The position numbers were made by a program, and so were the translations under genes. A stretch of DNA of 18,459 bases, from contig DATLOM010000070.1 of assembly GCA_035536185.1 (NCBI GenBank), forward strand, positions 1-18,459. The letters run 5' to 3'. This document shows positions 1 through 6,896 of this stretch, piece by piece. This DNA comes from GCA-2861595 sp035536185. GTDB lineage: Bacteria > Actinomycetota > Acidimicrobiia > Acidimicrobiales > GCA-2861595. Every line of letters starts with the position of its first letter. Position 1 is the first letter of the stretch. Below the pieces are notes generated by a model. The model was not told the DNA's origin, did not search any database, and saw nothing but the letters and a program-made list of their open reading frames with translations.

Positions 1-647
1 GCCTCGTCCCATTCCACCGCGGCCACGACCTCCAGCCCGGTACGGCGCTGGACCAGGTCGACGTCGGCGGGCTCGCGAACCTTGTTGGCGATGGCCACCA
101 CCTCACCCGGCGCCTTCTCCAGTCCGGCAAGGCGGGCCAGCCGGCGCCCGGTCAGCAGCGACTTGGCCGTGGGCTCCACGACGATGAACACGGTGTCGGC
201 GTAGTCGCCCCACCCGGCGAAGGCCTGACGAGTTCCCCCGGGCAGGTCGCCCACGAGGCTCCAGACGTCGGTGGGCAGCTCCTGGATGATCTGTCGGAAG
301 GCGAACTGCGAGCGGATGATGGGGCCGACCTGCCCCCGGTGCTTGCCGAACTGGAGGAACCTCACGCCGTCGGGAGCGACTGCCGCGTAGCGCTCGACCG
401 CCTCCTCGGCGCTCAGCCCTTTTCGCAACCGGTAGCGGGGGCCCTCCTCGCCCTCGCCCCGTTCCTCCACGGCTTCGTCGGGCATGGGAGCATCCGACAT
501 GGCGAGACCGAGCGAGAACGCCATCCCCGGCATCGGGTCGGAGTCCAGGGCCAGAACGGGGTCCCCTCGACGGGCCAGGGCCCGGGCAAAGGTGCCCGCT
601 ATGGCCGACTTCCCCACACCGCCCTTGCCCACGAACGCGACGCGCAT
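1..647 (-). CDS. CooC/MinD-like P-loop ATPase (partial, C-terminus outside window)
   Basis: The frame read leftward from ATG at 647 stays open to the window edge, giving 215 codons. It opens MRVAFVGKGGVGKSAIAG, the deviant Walker A of the SIMIBI class (MinD/ParA/CooC/NifH) with its signature lysine, followed by ALDSDP, the DxDP-type switch box seen in CooC-like proteins. CooC ATPases load nickel into CO dehydrogenase. Actinobacterial paralogues often lack any CODH partner, and none is visible here, so the client is unknown. A Glu/Gly-rich insert lies near residues 60-70. No Shine-Dalgarno precedes the ATG, but TACCCT (654-659) ends 6 nt before it, which suggests a leaderless mRNA. A long alternative frame starting at 654 is a shadow without motifs. 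The family call is firm; the specific role is not. Confidence 0.85.
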   Translation of the reverse strand, partial: MRVAFVGKGGVGKSAIAGTFARALARRGDPVLALDSDPMPGMAFSLGLAMSDAPMPDEAVEERGEGEEGPRYRLRKGLSAEEAVERYAAVAPDGVRFLQFGKHRGQVGPIIRSQFAFRQIIQELPTDVWSLVGDLPGGTRQAFAGWGDYADTVFIVVEPTAKSLLTGRRLARLAGLEKAPGEVVAIANKVREPADVDLVQRRTGLEVVAAVEWDE

Positions 648-653
648 CGGGCA

Positions 654-659
654 AGGGTA
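654..659 (-). promoter_or_regulatory. Putative -10 box, leaderless start
   Basis: On the minus strand this reads TACCCT, a TANNNT hexamer 6 nt upstream of the ATG at 647 of the CooC-like gene. That gene has no Shine-Dalgarno. The spacing would put the transcription start on or beside the A of ATG. No good -35 box is visible. Confidence 0.35.
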
Positions 660-662
660 GTC

Positions 663-718
663 GGGAGGGATCTGGACTCCCTCGGCTTCGGGCGGCTAGG
701 TTCTCCCGCAGCTGGGAG
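663..718. promoter_or_regulatory. Two small inverted repeats in a divergent intergenic region
   Basis: Between the divergent CooC-like and CAP genes (648-794) lie two GGGAG/CTCCC dyads. One has arms at 663-667 and 677-681 and a 9-nt gap. The other has arms at 703-707 and 714-718 and a 6-nt gap. They share the same arm sequence in opposite order, which would suit a repressor site or simple hairpins. Nothing else is recognisable in this gap. Confidence 0.2.
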
Positions 719-794
719 GGACGCCGCCGGGAGGGTGGGCCGTGCCTCTCAGGGCGGTGCCGTCCAATCGCGTCGACAGGGAGCTGGACCCGAC

Positions 795-2369
795 ATGCCT
801 CATGACGTCCTCGATCGATCCGCCTGCCGCCGGATGTGCGCGCTCGCGCTGGCCATCCTGGTGGGAGGGATCGCCATCGTGGCCGTCCCTGCTCCCGCAG
901 GGGCGTCGGTATCGAGCATCAACTCGGCCCGGGCCTCGTCCGGGGAGCGGGCCCTCTCCGAGCACGGCGGCCTCTCCGGGCTGGCGGCCCGCCACTCGAG
1001 GGAGATGGCCTCGCGGGGCCAGCTCTTCCATACGGGGAACATCGGGGCTGCGGTCGGCACTGTGGTGGACAACTGGACGCGGGCCGCTGAGAACGTCGGC
1101 GTAGGCGGCTCGCTCGGGGACGTGAACGCCGGGTTCCTCCGCTCCTCCGGCCATCGGGCCAACATCTTCGGTGACTACACCCTTGCCGGCGTCGGCGTGT
1201 TCACCAGTGGGGACGGCCAGGTCTGGGTGACCCAGGTGTTCGCCAAGGCGGCCGTGGCTCCCGCGCCGGCCCCCGAGCCGGCTGAGCGAGAGCATCGGTC
1301 CGCTCCTGCTCCTGCTCCTGCTCCCGCAGCCGCTGAGCAACAGGGCCCCGCCGCTACTAGTAACGCCGCCCCACCGGCCGGGCAACCTCAGCGGCCCGCC
1401 CGTGCCGCCAGCCCGAACAAGGCCCCCTCTGTCCCCAGGGTTCGAGCAGCCACACCTGCCCCGCCCCCCACCCCGCCCCGCGCGCCGCGCGCGGGAACCA
1501 GGAAGCGCGAAGCGGCGGCCGCTCGTGAGCCTGAAGAGATCGTCGAGGAGCCCGCCCAGCCCGCGGCCGCGGGGATCGTGGGCGGCGCCTCCATGGCACC
1601 CGCCCTCTGGAGCAAGCGAGCCCCCGCGGGGTACTGGCTCGCCGGAGCGGACGGAGGCGTGTTCGCCTTCGGGAAGGCCCGCTTCGTGGACGCGCCCGCC
1701 AACCGCCCCCTGAACGCGCCGATCGTCGACCTCGCCCCGACCCGGAACGGCGGCGGCTACTGGCTGGCCTCGGCCGACGGGGGAGTGTTCGCCTTCGGCA
1801 ACGCCAGCTACCTCGACTCGCTGGCCACCCGCCCGCTCAACGCCCCGGTGGTGGACCTGGCGGCGACGCGCAACAGCGACGGCTACTGGATGGCCTCCTC
1901 CGACGGCGGCGTGTTCGCCTTCGGGAAGGCCGCTTTTGCCGGGGCCATGGCCGACCGGCCCATCAACGCACCCGTCGTCGCCCTGGCGCCCACCAAGAGC
2001 GGTGCCGGCTACTGGCTGGCGTCCGCCGACGGGGGAGTTTTCGCCTTCGGAGACGCCCCCTTCGTCGGGTCGCTGGCCGGCCAGACGCTCAACGCTCCCA
2101 TAGTGGGCCTGGCGCCGACACCTTCCGGCCGGGGCTACCACCTGGTCGCCGCCGACGGTGGTGTGTTCGCCTTCGGCGACGCCGGCTTCGTCGGGACGAT
2201 GGCCGACCAGCCCATCAACGCCCCGATCGTCGCCCTGGATGCCACGCCCACCGGGCACGGTTACCGGCTGGTGGCCGCCGACGGCGGGGTGTTCTCCTTT
2301 GGGGACGCGGCATTCGCCGGGAGCATCAGCGGCCACCGGCTCAACGCCTGGTCACCGCCTTCCTCCTGA
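795..2369 (+). CDS. Secreted CAP (SCP/PR1)-domain protein with C-terminal 42-residue repeats
   Basis: The product is 524 aa and exported. A hydrophobic signal segment (about residues 14-37, ending PAPAGA) precedes a CAP domain at about 40-155. The domain shows the family marks HSREMA, HTGNIG, AENVGVG and FLRSSGHRANIF, as in bacterial YkwD-like proteins whose molecular role is poorly known. A Pro/Ala linker (about 153-278) leads to six tandem repeats from residue 279 with consensus GYWLASADGGVFAFGdA..v......lNAPiV.la.t. These probably form beta strands of a propeller-like or solenoid structure. The start was chosen because AGGGAG (778-783) lies 11 nt upstream; an in-frame ATG at 834 would still give a signal peptide. 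The last repeat breaks off at LNAW. It is first in a tight plus-strand gene cluster. A surface role is inferred. Confidence 0.87.
   Translation: MPHDVLDRSACRRMCALALAILVGGIAIVAVPAPAGASVSSINSARASSGERALSEHGGLSGLAARHSREMASRGQLFHTGNIGAAVGTVVDNWTRAAENVGVGGSLGDVNAGFLRSSGHRANIFGDYTLAGVGVFTSGDGQVWVTQVFAKAAVAPAPAPEPAEREHRSAPAPAPAPAAAEQQGPAATSNAAPPAGQPQRPARAASPNKAPSVPRVRAATPAPPPTPPRAPRAGTRKREAAAAREPEEIVEEPAQPAAAGIVGGASMAPALWSKRAPAGYWLAGADGGVFAFGKARFVDAPANRPLNAPIVDLAPTRNGGGYWLASADGGVFAFGNASYLDSLATRPLNAPVVDLAATRNSDGYWMASSDGGVFAFGKAAFAGAMADRPINAPVVALAPTKSGAGYWLASADGGVFAFGDAPFVGSLAGQTLNAPIVGLAPTPSGRGYHLVAADGGVFAFGDAGFVGTMADQPINAPIVALDATPTGHGYRLVAADGGVFSFGDAAFAGSISGHRLNAWSPPSS
1629..2366 (+). repeat. Six tandem 126-bp coding repeats (42 aa each)
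   Basis: Repeat units begin at 1629, 1755, 1881, 2007, 2133 and 2259, exactly 126 bp apart. Each starts with codons for GY[WHR] and carries ADGGVFAFG (SDGGVFAFG in the third, ADGGVFSFG in the sixth). The sixth is shorter and stops after LNA. Strict periodicity without indels points to duplication in units of one 42-residue module. Confidence 0.92.
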
Positions 2370-2400
2370 CAGCTCGGCCGACCTGACAGGATGCTCGGCG

Positions 2401-3573
2401 ATGATCGAGTTCCACTCCTCCGAGCGGTCGAGTCTCGGCGTGGAGATGGAGCTCGAGCTGGTGGACGCCGGCTCCCGTGCGCTCACCGCAGCAGCCAGCG
2501 ACATCCTCGACGAGATGGGCCGGGCCCACCCGGGCGGGGCCCACCCGAAGGCCAAGCACGAGCTGTTCGAGTCGACGGTGGAGATCATCACCGGGATCTG
2601 CTCGACCGTGAGCGAGGCCCGCGGCGACCTCGAGGGCACGCTGGCCGAGCTTCGCACCCAGACCGACCGCCGAGGCCTCGAGCTGCTGTGCTCGGGCACC
2701 CATCCCTTCTCCGACTGGTCCGAGCAGAAGGTGAGCCCCGACCCTCGCTACCACGAGCTGCTGGAGGAGATGCAGTGGTGCGGCCGGCGCCTGCAGATCT
2801 TCGGCATCCACGTCCACGTCGGGGTGCGGTCGCCGGAGAAGGCCATCGCCATCGCCAACGCCCTCTCCTCGTACATCCCGCACTTTCTCGGGTTGTCCGC
2901 ATCCAGCCCGTACTGGATGGGACAGGACACCGGTCTCGCGTCGGCCCGCTCGAAGATCTTCGAGGGGCTGCCGACCGCGGGCCTTCCGTACCAGCTCGCC
3001 GGCTGGCCCGAGTTCGAGACCTTCATGACCACCCTCGTGACCGCCCGGGCCATCAGCTCCATCCGTGAGGTGTGGTGGGACATCCGCCCTCACCCCAACT
3101 TCGGCACGGTGGAGCTCCGTATCTGCGATGGTCTGCCGACGCTGCGGGAGGTGGCCGCCGTGGCCGCCGTCAGCCAGTGCCTGGTCGAGTGGATGAACGG
3201 GCTCTTCGACCGCGGCCAGGACCTGCGTACTCATCGTGGTTGGGTGATCCGGGAGAACAAGTGGCGGGCGGCGCGCTACGGCGTCGACGCGGAGATCATC
3301 CTGGACGACGAGGGCCACCTGGTCCCTCTCAAGGACGCAGTGGCCGATCTGGTGGCCGAGCTCGCTCCGGTGGCGGCGCGATTGGGATGTGCCGCCGAGC
3401 TCGAACACGCTCTGGTGATGGTGGAACGCCCGAGCTACATGCGCCAGCGCGAGGTCGTGACCAACGGGGGCAGCCTGGTCGACGTGGTCGATTCCATGAT
3501 CGCCGAGCTGCGGACCGACGAGGCCTGGCCGTCGCCGGTAGCCGGGGAGGATGGCCGTGCCGGAGGAGCCTGA
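2401..3573 (+). CDS. YbdK-type carboxylate-amine ligase (glutamate-cysteine ligase GCS2 family)
   Basis: At 390 aa this matches the usual length of the GCS2/YbdK family. These ATP-grasp-like enzymes join a carboxylate to an amine; E. coli YbdK has weak gamma-glutamylcysteine ligase activity, and the true substrate of most homologues is unknown. Visible marks are the acidic metal/ATP strand GVEMELELVD (residues 13-22), the KAKHELFESTVEIITG block (about 50-65), SGTHPFSDW (98-106), the histidine strand GIHVHVGV (135-142), the DIRPHPNFGTVELRICDG region and the C-terminal ENKWRAARYG. The start ATG lies 31 nt after the CAP gene stop. The stop overlaps the start of the next gene, so translational coupling is likely. 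A link to thiol or peptide metabolism cannot be judged from the neighbours. Confidence 0.9.
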   Translation: MIEFHSSERSSLGVEMELELVDAGSRALTAAASDILDEMGRAHPGGAHPKAKHELFESTVEIITGICSTVSEARGDLEGTLAELRTQTDRRGLELLCSGTHPFSDWSEQKVSPDPRYHELLEEMQWCGRRLQIFGIHVHVGVRSPEKAIAIANALSSYIPHFLGLSASSPYWMGQDTGLASARSKIFEGLPTAGLPYQLAGWPEFETFMTTLVTARAISSIREVWWDIRPHPNFGTVELRICDGLPTLREVAAVAAVSQCLVEWMNGLFDRGQDLRTHRGWVIRENKWRAARYGVDAEIILDDEGHLVPLKDAVADLVAELAPVAARLGCAAELEHALVMVERPSYMRQREVVTNGGSLVDVVDSMIAELRTDEAWPSPVAGEDGRAGGA

Positions 3574-4723
3574 CAGCCCGAACGACGACGGGACCCTGAC
3601 CGTCCTCCACGCCATGCTCACCACGTTCTCGGACGTGCTGGACGCCATGGACCGAAGGCTGGGCTCGATGGAGGCGGCGCTGCATGCCCTCCGGAGCGAC
3701 AAGGACAGAGCCGAGGAGCTCCGAGAGGCGCTGCACAACCTGGGGCGGGTGGAACTGATCGAGAACGACCTGAGGGAGATGCGTGCCACCCTCCAGTCGC
3801 TTGTCAGCGAGCACGACCGGTCCGACCAGCTGCGGGAGGCGCTGCACAACCTGGGGCGGGTGGAAGGCATCGAGGGCGACCTCGCTGAGATCCGGACATC
3901 GCTCCATGCCCTGCAAAGCGAGCGTGACCAGACCGACCAGCTCCGGGAGGCGCTGCACAACCTGGGGCGGGTGGAGGGCATCGAGAACGACCTGAGCGCG
4001 ATGCGGGCCGCCCTGATGGACCACCCGGCGTCGACCATCTACGACGCTGTCGTCCGGATGTCGGGTCAGGTGGACGCTCTGGTGGCGCAGCCGGGGCCGG
4101 GGCCGGCCATGGCCATGGTCGCGGCCGGCCTGTCGGAGCGCTTCGAGCAGCGTACGGAGAACCTGGTGGTGCTCCTACAGGAGCATGCCGAGCTGATGCA
4201 CGCGCTCACCGAGCATGTCCAGCAGGCGATGCAGGGTCTGGTGGTGACCGTCGAGGGTCGTCAGGCGGGCCTCGACGCCCTTCTGGACACGGTCCGGGCG
4301 GTGGCCAGCACCATCCAGGGGATGGGGGCGCGGCTCGAGGAGGCGCGGGACCGCCTGGACGCCGTCCTCCGGGCCGGGGGCGACCTCCCGGCCGCGGTGG
4401 CCTCCTTGCGGGAGCTGGAGGAGGCCATTCGCGAGACTGCCGAGACGATCCAGCACGGGAGCGTCGCCGGGCTCGCGGGCGTGGTCCGGGAGGAGTCGGA
4501 GCTGCTGAGCCGGCGCCTGGCTGCCATCTCCGTGTCCGTTGACGCAGTGGGGCGCCTTCTCTCCGCCCACTCCCAGGAGACATCCCACTCCCTCGGCCGC
4601 AAGGCCTCCGAGGCGGGCCGGCGCCTCGCCTCCGACCTGGGTCTCACACCCAGGTCCAAGGAGCGGCCCCGCAAACCGCCGCCCCGGCCGGCGCCGAAGC
4701 CTCCGCGCCCTTCCGACCCCTGA
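3557..4723 (+). CDS. Coiled-coil protein with three 37-residue tandem repeats, function unknown
   Basis: The product is about 388 aa, soluble, with no signal peptide or membrane segment. After an acidic N-terminus come three near-identical 37-residue repeats (LREALHNLGRVExIE.DL..MR..L..L.SE.D..DQ), preceded by a degenerate partial copy. Further helical, heptad-like segments follow, then a basic proline-rich tail (KERPRKPPPRPAPKPPRPSDP without long order). I recognise no catalytic motif. I prefer GTG at 3557 because GGGGAGG (3544-3550) is 6 nt upstream; the in-frame ATG at 3551 would leave no spacing. The start lies inside the end of the ligase gene, indicating coupled translation. A scaffold or cytoskeleton-like role is only a guess from shape. 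Confidence 0.75.
   Translation: MPEEPDSPNDDGTLTVLHAMLTTFSDVLDAMDRRLGSMEAALHALRSDKDRAEELREALHNLGRVELIENDLREMRATLQSLVSEHDRSDQLREALHNLGRVEGIEGDLAEIRTSLHALQSERDQTDQLREALHNLGRVEGIENDLSAMRAALMDHPASTIYDAVVRMSGQVDALVAQPGPGPAMAMVAAGLSERFEQRTENLVVLLQEHAELMHALTEHVQQAMQGLVVTVEGRQAGLDALLDTVRAVASTIQGMGARLEEARDRLDAVLRAGGDLPAAVASLRELEEAIRETAETIQHGSVAGLAGVVREESELLSRRLAAISVSVDAVGRLLSAHSQETSHSLGRKASEAGRRLASDLGLTPRSKERPRKPPPRPAPKPPRPSDP
3719..4036 (+). repeat. Tandem 111-bp coding repeat, about 2.9 copies
   Basis: Copies start at 3719, 3830 and 3941, exactly 111 bp apart. A 29-bp core encoding EALHNLGRV is identical in all three, including synonymous positions. The third copy diverges near its end (DHPAST). Conservation at silent sites indicates recent duplication or gene conversion. 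Confidence 0.9.
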
Positions 4724-4736
4724 GAATCACTAACAA

Positions 4737-5033
4737 ATGGCCGCTGCCTGCCGAGAAGCAGTCGTGGCCAACGGGATAGACGTGATCCAGAACCTGCGGG
4801 TGCTCAGCGTCGAGCGGATGGGCGACGAGTTGCGTGTCGACATCTACGGCGGCCCCGACTGCGTGTGCGGCAGCCTGCTGTACAGGTTCGAGGATGCTGC
4901 CGAACGGGCCGCCCGCTTCGACCTGCTCGAGACCTGGCGCGACGAGGGCACCCTGGTGACCTACGTATGCAGGGACGATGCCGGAGCGCTGCTCGACGAG
5001 CGCTCACTGCTCGACGACGCTCTCAACGCTTGA
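4737..5033 (+). CDS. Small conserved-looking hypothetical protein (98 aa)
   Basis: This short frame starts with ATG 13 nt after the coiled-coil gene stop and ends before a hairpin at 5074-5091. Third positions are strongly G/C, as in the neighbours. The protein is acidic and probably a compact alpha/beta fold: strands around LRVLSVERMGDELRVDIYGG, then DCVCGSLLYRF with a CxC pair (possible metal or disulphide site), and a helix-strand segment AARFDLLETWRDEGTLVTYV. I do not recognise the family. Same strand and close spacing suggest it is the last gene of the cluster beginning at 795. Confidence 0.6.
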   Translation: MAAACREAVVANGIDVIQNLRVLSVERMGDELRVDIYGGPDCVCGSLLYRFEDAAERAARFDLLETWRDEGTLVTYVCRDDAGALLDERSLLDDALNA

Positions 5034-5073
5034 CGCCGCCGCCAGCCGCCGCCTGACGCGGTCGGGTGGCGCC

Positions 5074-5091
5074 GCCGCCGTGAACGGTGGC
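5074..5091 (+). terminator. Hairpin between convergent genes
   Basis: GCCGCCG and CGGTGGC form a 7-bp stem (one G-U pair) closed by a TGAA tetraloop. It sits between the stop of the 98-aa gene and the stop of the convergent pilB-like gene. There is no T-tract, which is common for high-GC actinobacteria. Confidence 0.5.
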
Positions 5092-6816
5092 TCAGGCCAC
5101 CACCCGGAGCAACTCTTCGAAGGTGGTCTGACCCATGGCCACCTTCCGCAGCCCGTCCTCGCGCAGGGTGATCATGCCCTGTTCCATGGCCACGCGGTTG
5201 ACCTGGTCGGAGGTGGCGCGGGCGAGGATCAGGTGGGTGAGCTCCTCGGTGACGGGCATCACCTCGTGGATGGCGAAACGGCCGCGATAACCGGACCGGG
5301 AGCAGAGGCCGCAGCCGGCCGCCCGGAAGAACTGGGCCTTCGGTGTCGTCGCCTGAACCTCCTCGATCCAGCCGGAGCTGACGAGCTCCTCCTTGGTGGG
5401 TTCGTACGGTTCCTTGCAGCGCTCGCAGAGGCGGCGCACGAGGCGCTGGGCCAGGATCCCGGTGATGGCGGAGGTGACGAGGAACGGCTCCACGCCCATG
5501 TCGATGAGCCGGGCCGGAGTGGACGCGGCATCGTTCGTGTGGAGGGTGGAGAGCACGACGTGGCCGGTGAGCGCGGCCTCGATGGCAATGGTGGCGGTCT
5601 CCGCGTCGCGGATCTCACCCACGAGGATGACATCGGGGTCGGCCCGCACGATCGAGCGCAGGGCCCCGGCGAAGGTGAGGCCGGCCTTGCGGTTCACCTG
5701 CATCTGCTTTACGCCGGCCATGAAGTACTCCACCGGGTCTTCGACCGTGACGATGTTGCGCTTCGGGTCGTGAAGCTCGGTGAGGGTGGCGTAGAGCGTC
5801 GTGGACTTGCCGGATCCTGTCGGTCCCGTGGCCAGGACGGCCCCCCAGGGCCGGCGGTAGCAGGTCCGGTAGCGGCTCAGCGTCTCCGGCAGGAACCCCA
5901 GCTCCTCGATCTGGAGAAGCCCGCCCGATCGGTCGAGGATCCGGATGACGAGGCATTCACCGGTATTGGTAGGGAGCGTGACGAGGCGGAGGTCGACATT
6001 GCCGGAGCTCAGCTTCATGGTGACTCGGCCGTCCTGGGGGAGGCGGCGCTCGGCGATGTTGAGCTCGCCCATGATCTTGAGACGGCTGATCACGCTGGCC
6101 CGGATGGACCTCGGGACCGTCATGACGTCGTGCAGGACTCCGTCGATGCGGAAGCGGATGCGCAGCTCCCGCTCACCGGGCTCCAGGTGGATGTCCGATG
6201 CGCCTTCGTGCACGGCCCGGCTGACCAGCTCGTTGACGAACTGGATCACCGGAGCGTCCTCGGCCGCCTCCCGGAGGCTGCTGAGGCCGATCTCGGCTTC
6301 GTCCGGCTCGAGCTCCTCGGCCGTGTCGCTGGCCAGGCGCATCATCTCTTCGGCCCGCGAGCTCCACACCCGGTCGATGGCCTTGCCGAGCTGTGCCGCC
6401 TCGGCCATGACCGGCTTGACCTCGTAGCCGGTCATGCTGCGGATGTCGTCGAGGGCGAAGACGTCGGCGGGGTTGGCCATCGCCACCACGAGTCGGTCGC
6501 CATCCCACCCGATGGCCAGGGCGTTGTGACGCCGGGCGAAGGACTCCCGCAGCAGCCGGCAGGCGTTGAAGTCCGGGATGCTCTCGTCGAGATCCACCGC
6601 ATCGAGCCCGAAGTGCCGGGCCAGGGTCCGTACGAGCTGGGCCTCTGAGATGGCGTTGCTGGCCACGAGGACACGACCGAGCCGGTCGCCCGTGCGTGCC
6701 TGCTCGGCCAGCGCCGAGTTGAGCTGAGCCTCGGTGACCAGCCCGTCGGTGATCAGCAGATCGCCCAGGCGCTGCCGCATGCGCGGCCGCGGTGTCTCCA
6801 CGTCAGTCATCTCCAT
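5092..6816 (-). CDS. PilB/GspE-family type IV pilus/type II secretion assembly ATPase with MshEN-type N-terminus
   Basis: At 574 aa this is full length for the family. The hexameric cytoplasmic ATPase powers pilus extension or pseudopilus assembly. The N-terminal domain carries RLGDLLITDG...L..AL..Q (residues 16-39), fitting the published MshEN c-di-GMP-binding pattern, and a weaker second copy (45-68). The ATPase core has Walker A GPTGSGKST (331-339), Asp box TVEDPVEY, Walker B DPDVILVGEIRD, His box STLHTNDA, and the zinc site C464xxC467...C502xxC505. No pilT, pilC, pilin or secretin gene is nearby, so its partners must be elsewhere. The ATG at 6816 has no SD; GATACT lies 7 nt upstream, suggesting a leaderless mRNA. 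An in-frame ATG at 6810 is an alternative. Confidence 0.92.
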   Translation of the reverse strand: MEMTDVETPRPRMRQRLGDLLITDGLVTEAQLNSALAEQARTGDRLGRVLVASNAISEAQLVRTLARHFGLDAVDLDESIPDFNACRLLRESFARRHNALAIGWDGDRLVVAMANPADVFALDDIRSMTGYEVKPVMAEAAQLGKAIDRVWSSRAEEMMRLASDTAEELEPDEAEIGLSSLREAAEDAPVIQFVNELVSRAVHEGASDIHLEPGERELRIRFRIDGVLHDVMTVPRSIRASVISRLKIMGELNIAERRLPQDGRVTMKLSSGNVDLRLVTLPTNTGECLVIRILDRSGGLLQIEELGFLPETLSRYRTCYRRPWGAVLATGPTGSGKSTTLYATLTELHDPKRNIVTVEDPVEYFMAGVKQMQVNRKAGLTFAGALRSIVRADPDVILVGEIRDAETATIAIEAALTGHVVLSTLHTNDAASTPARLIDMGVEPFLVTSAITGILAQRLVRRLCERCKEPYEPTKEELVSSGWIEEVQATTPKAQFFRAAGCGLCSRSGYRGRFAIHEVMPVTEELTHLILARATSDQVNRVAMEQGMITLREDGLRKVAMGQTTFEELLRVVA

Positions 6817-6822
6817 GCTGTC

Positions 6823-6829
6823 TAGTATC
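6823..6829. promoter_or_regulatory. Shared AT-rich -10-like box between divergent genes
   Basis: TAGTATC reads TAGTAT on the plus strand (6823-6828, possible -10 for the kinase, giving a leader of about 60 nt). On the minus strand it reads GATACT, 7 nt before the pilB-like ATG at 6816. It is the most AT-rich spot in the 80-nt divergent gap. No convincing -35 is seen in either direction. Confidence 0.3.
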
Positions 6830-6896
6830 GGTCAACGGCTACTGCGAAGTGAGGGCTTCTCCTCCGGTAGCGTCGCTTCGTGACGTGGGGAGCTTG

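Noticed and set aside
696..2336. 546-codon minus-strand frame opposite the CAP gene
   Set aside because: Its periodic GEH.AVGG pattern mirrors the 126-bp repeats on the other strand; no independent family signal.
2330..2400. Frameshift cutting the last CAP-protein repeat
   Set aside because: Reading either other frame does not continue the 42-residue repeat pattern.
1629..4036. CRISPR-like or mobile-element repeats
   Set aside because: Both repeat sets are in-frame coding duplications without spacers, terminal inverted repeats or transposase genes.
2341..4038. 565-codon minus-strand frame with SRSWS repeats
   Set aside because: Shadow of the ligase and of the 111-bp repeats.
4978..6648. 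556-codon plus-strand frame opposite the pilB-like gene
   Set aside because: Antisense shadow with no motif; the minus strand holds a full, motif-complete ATPase.
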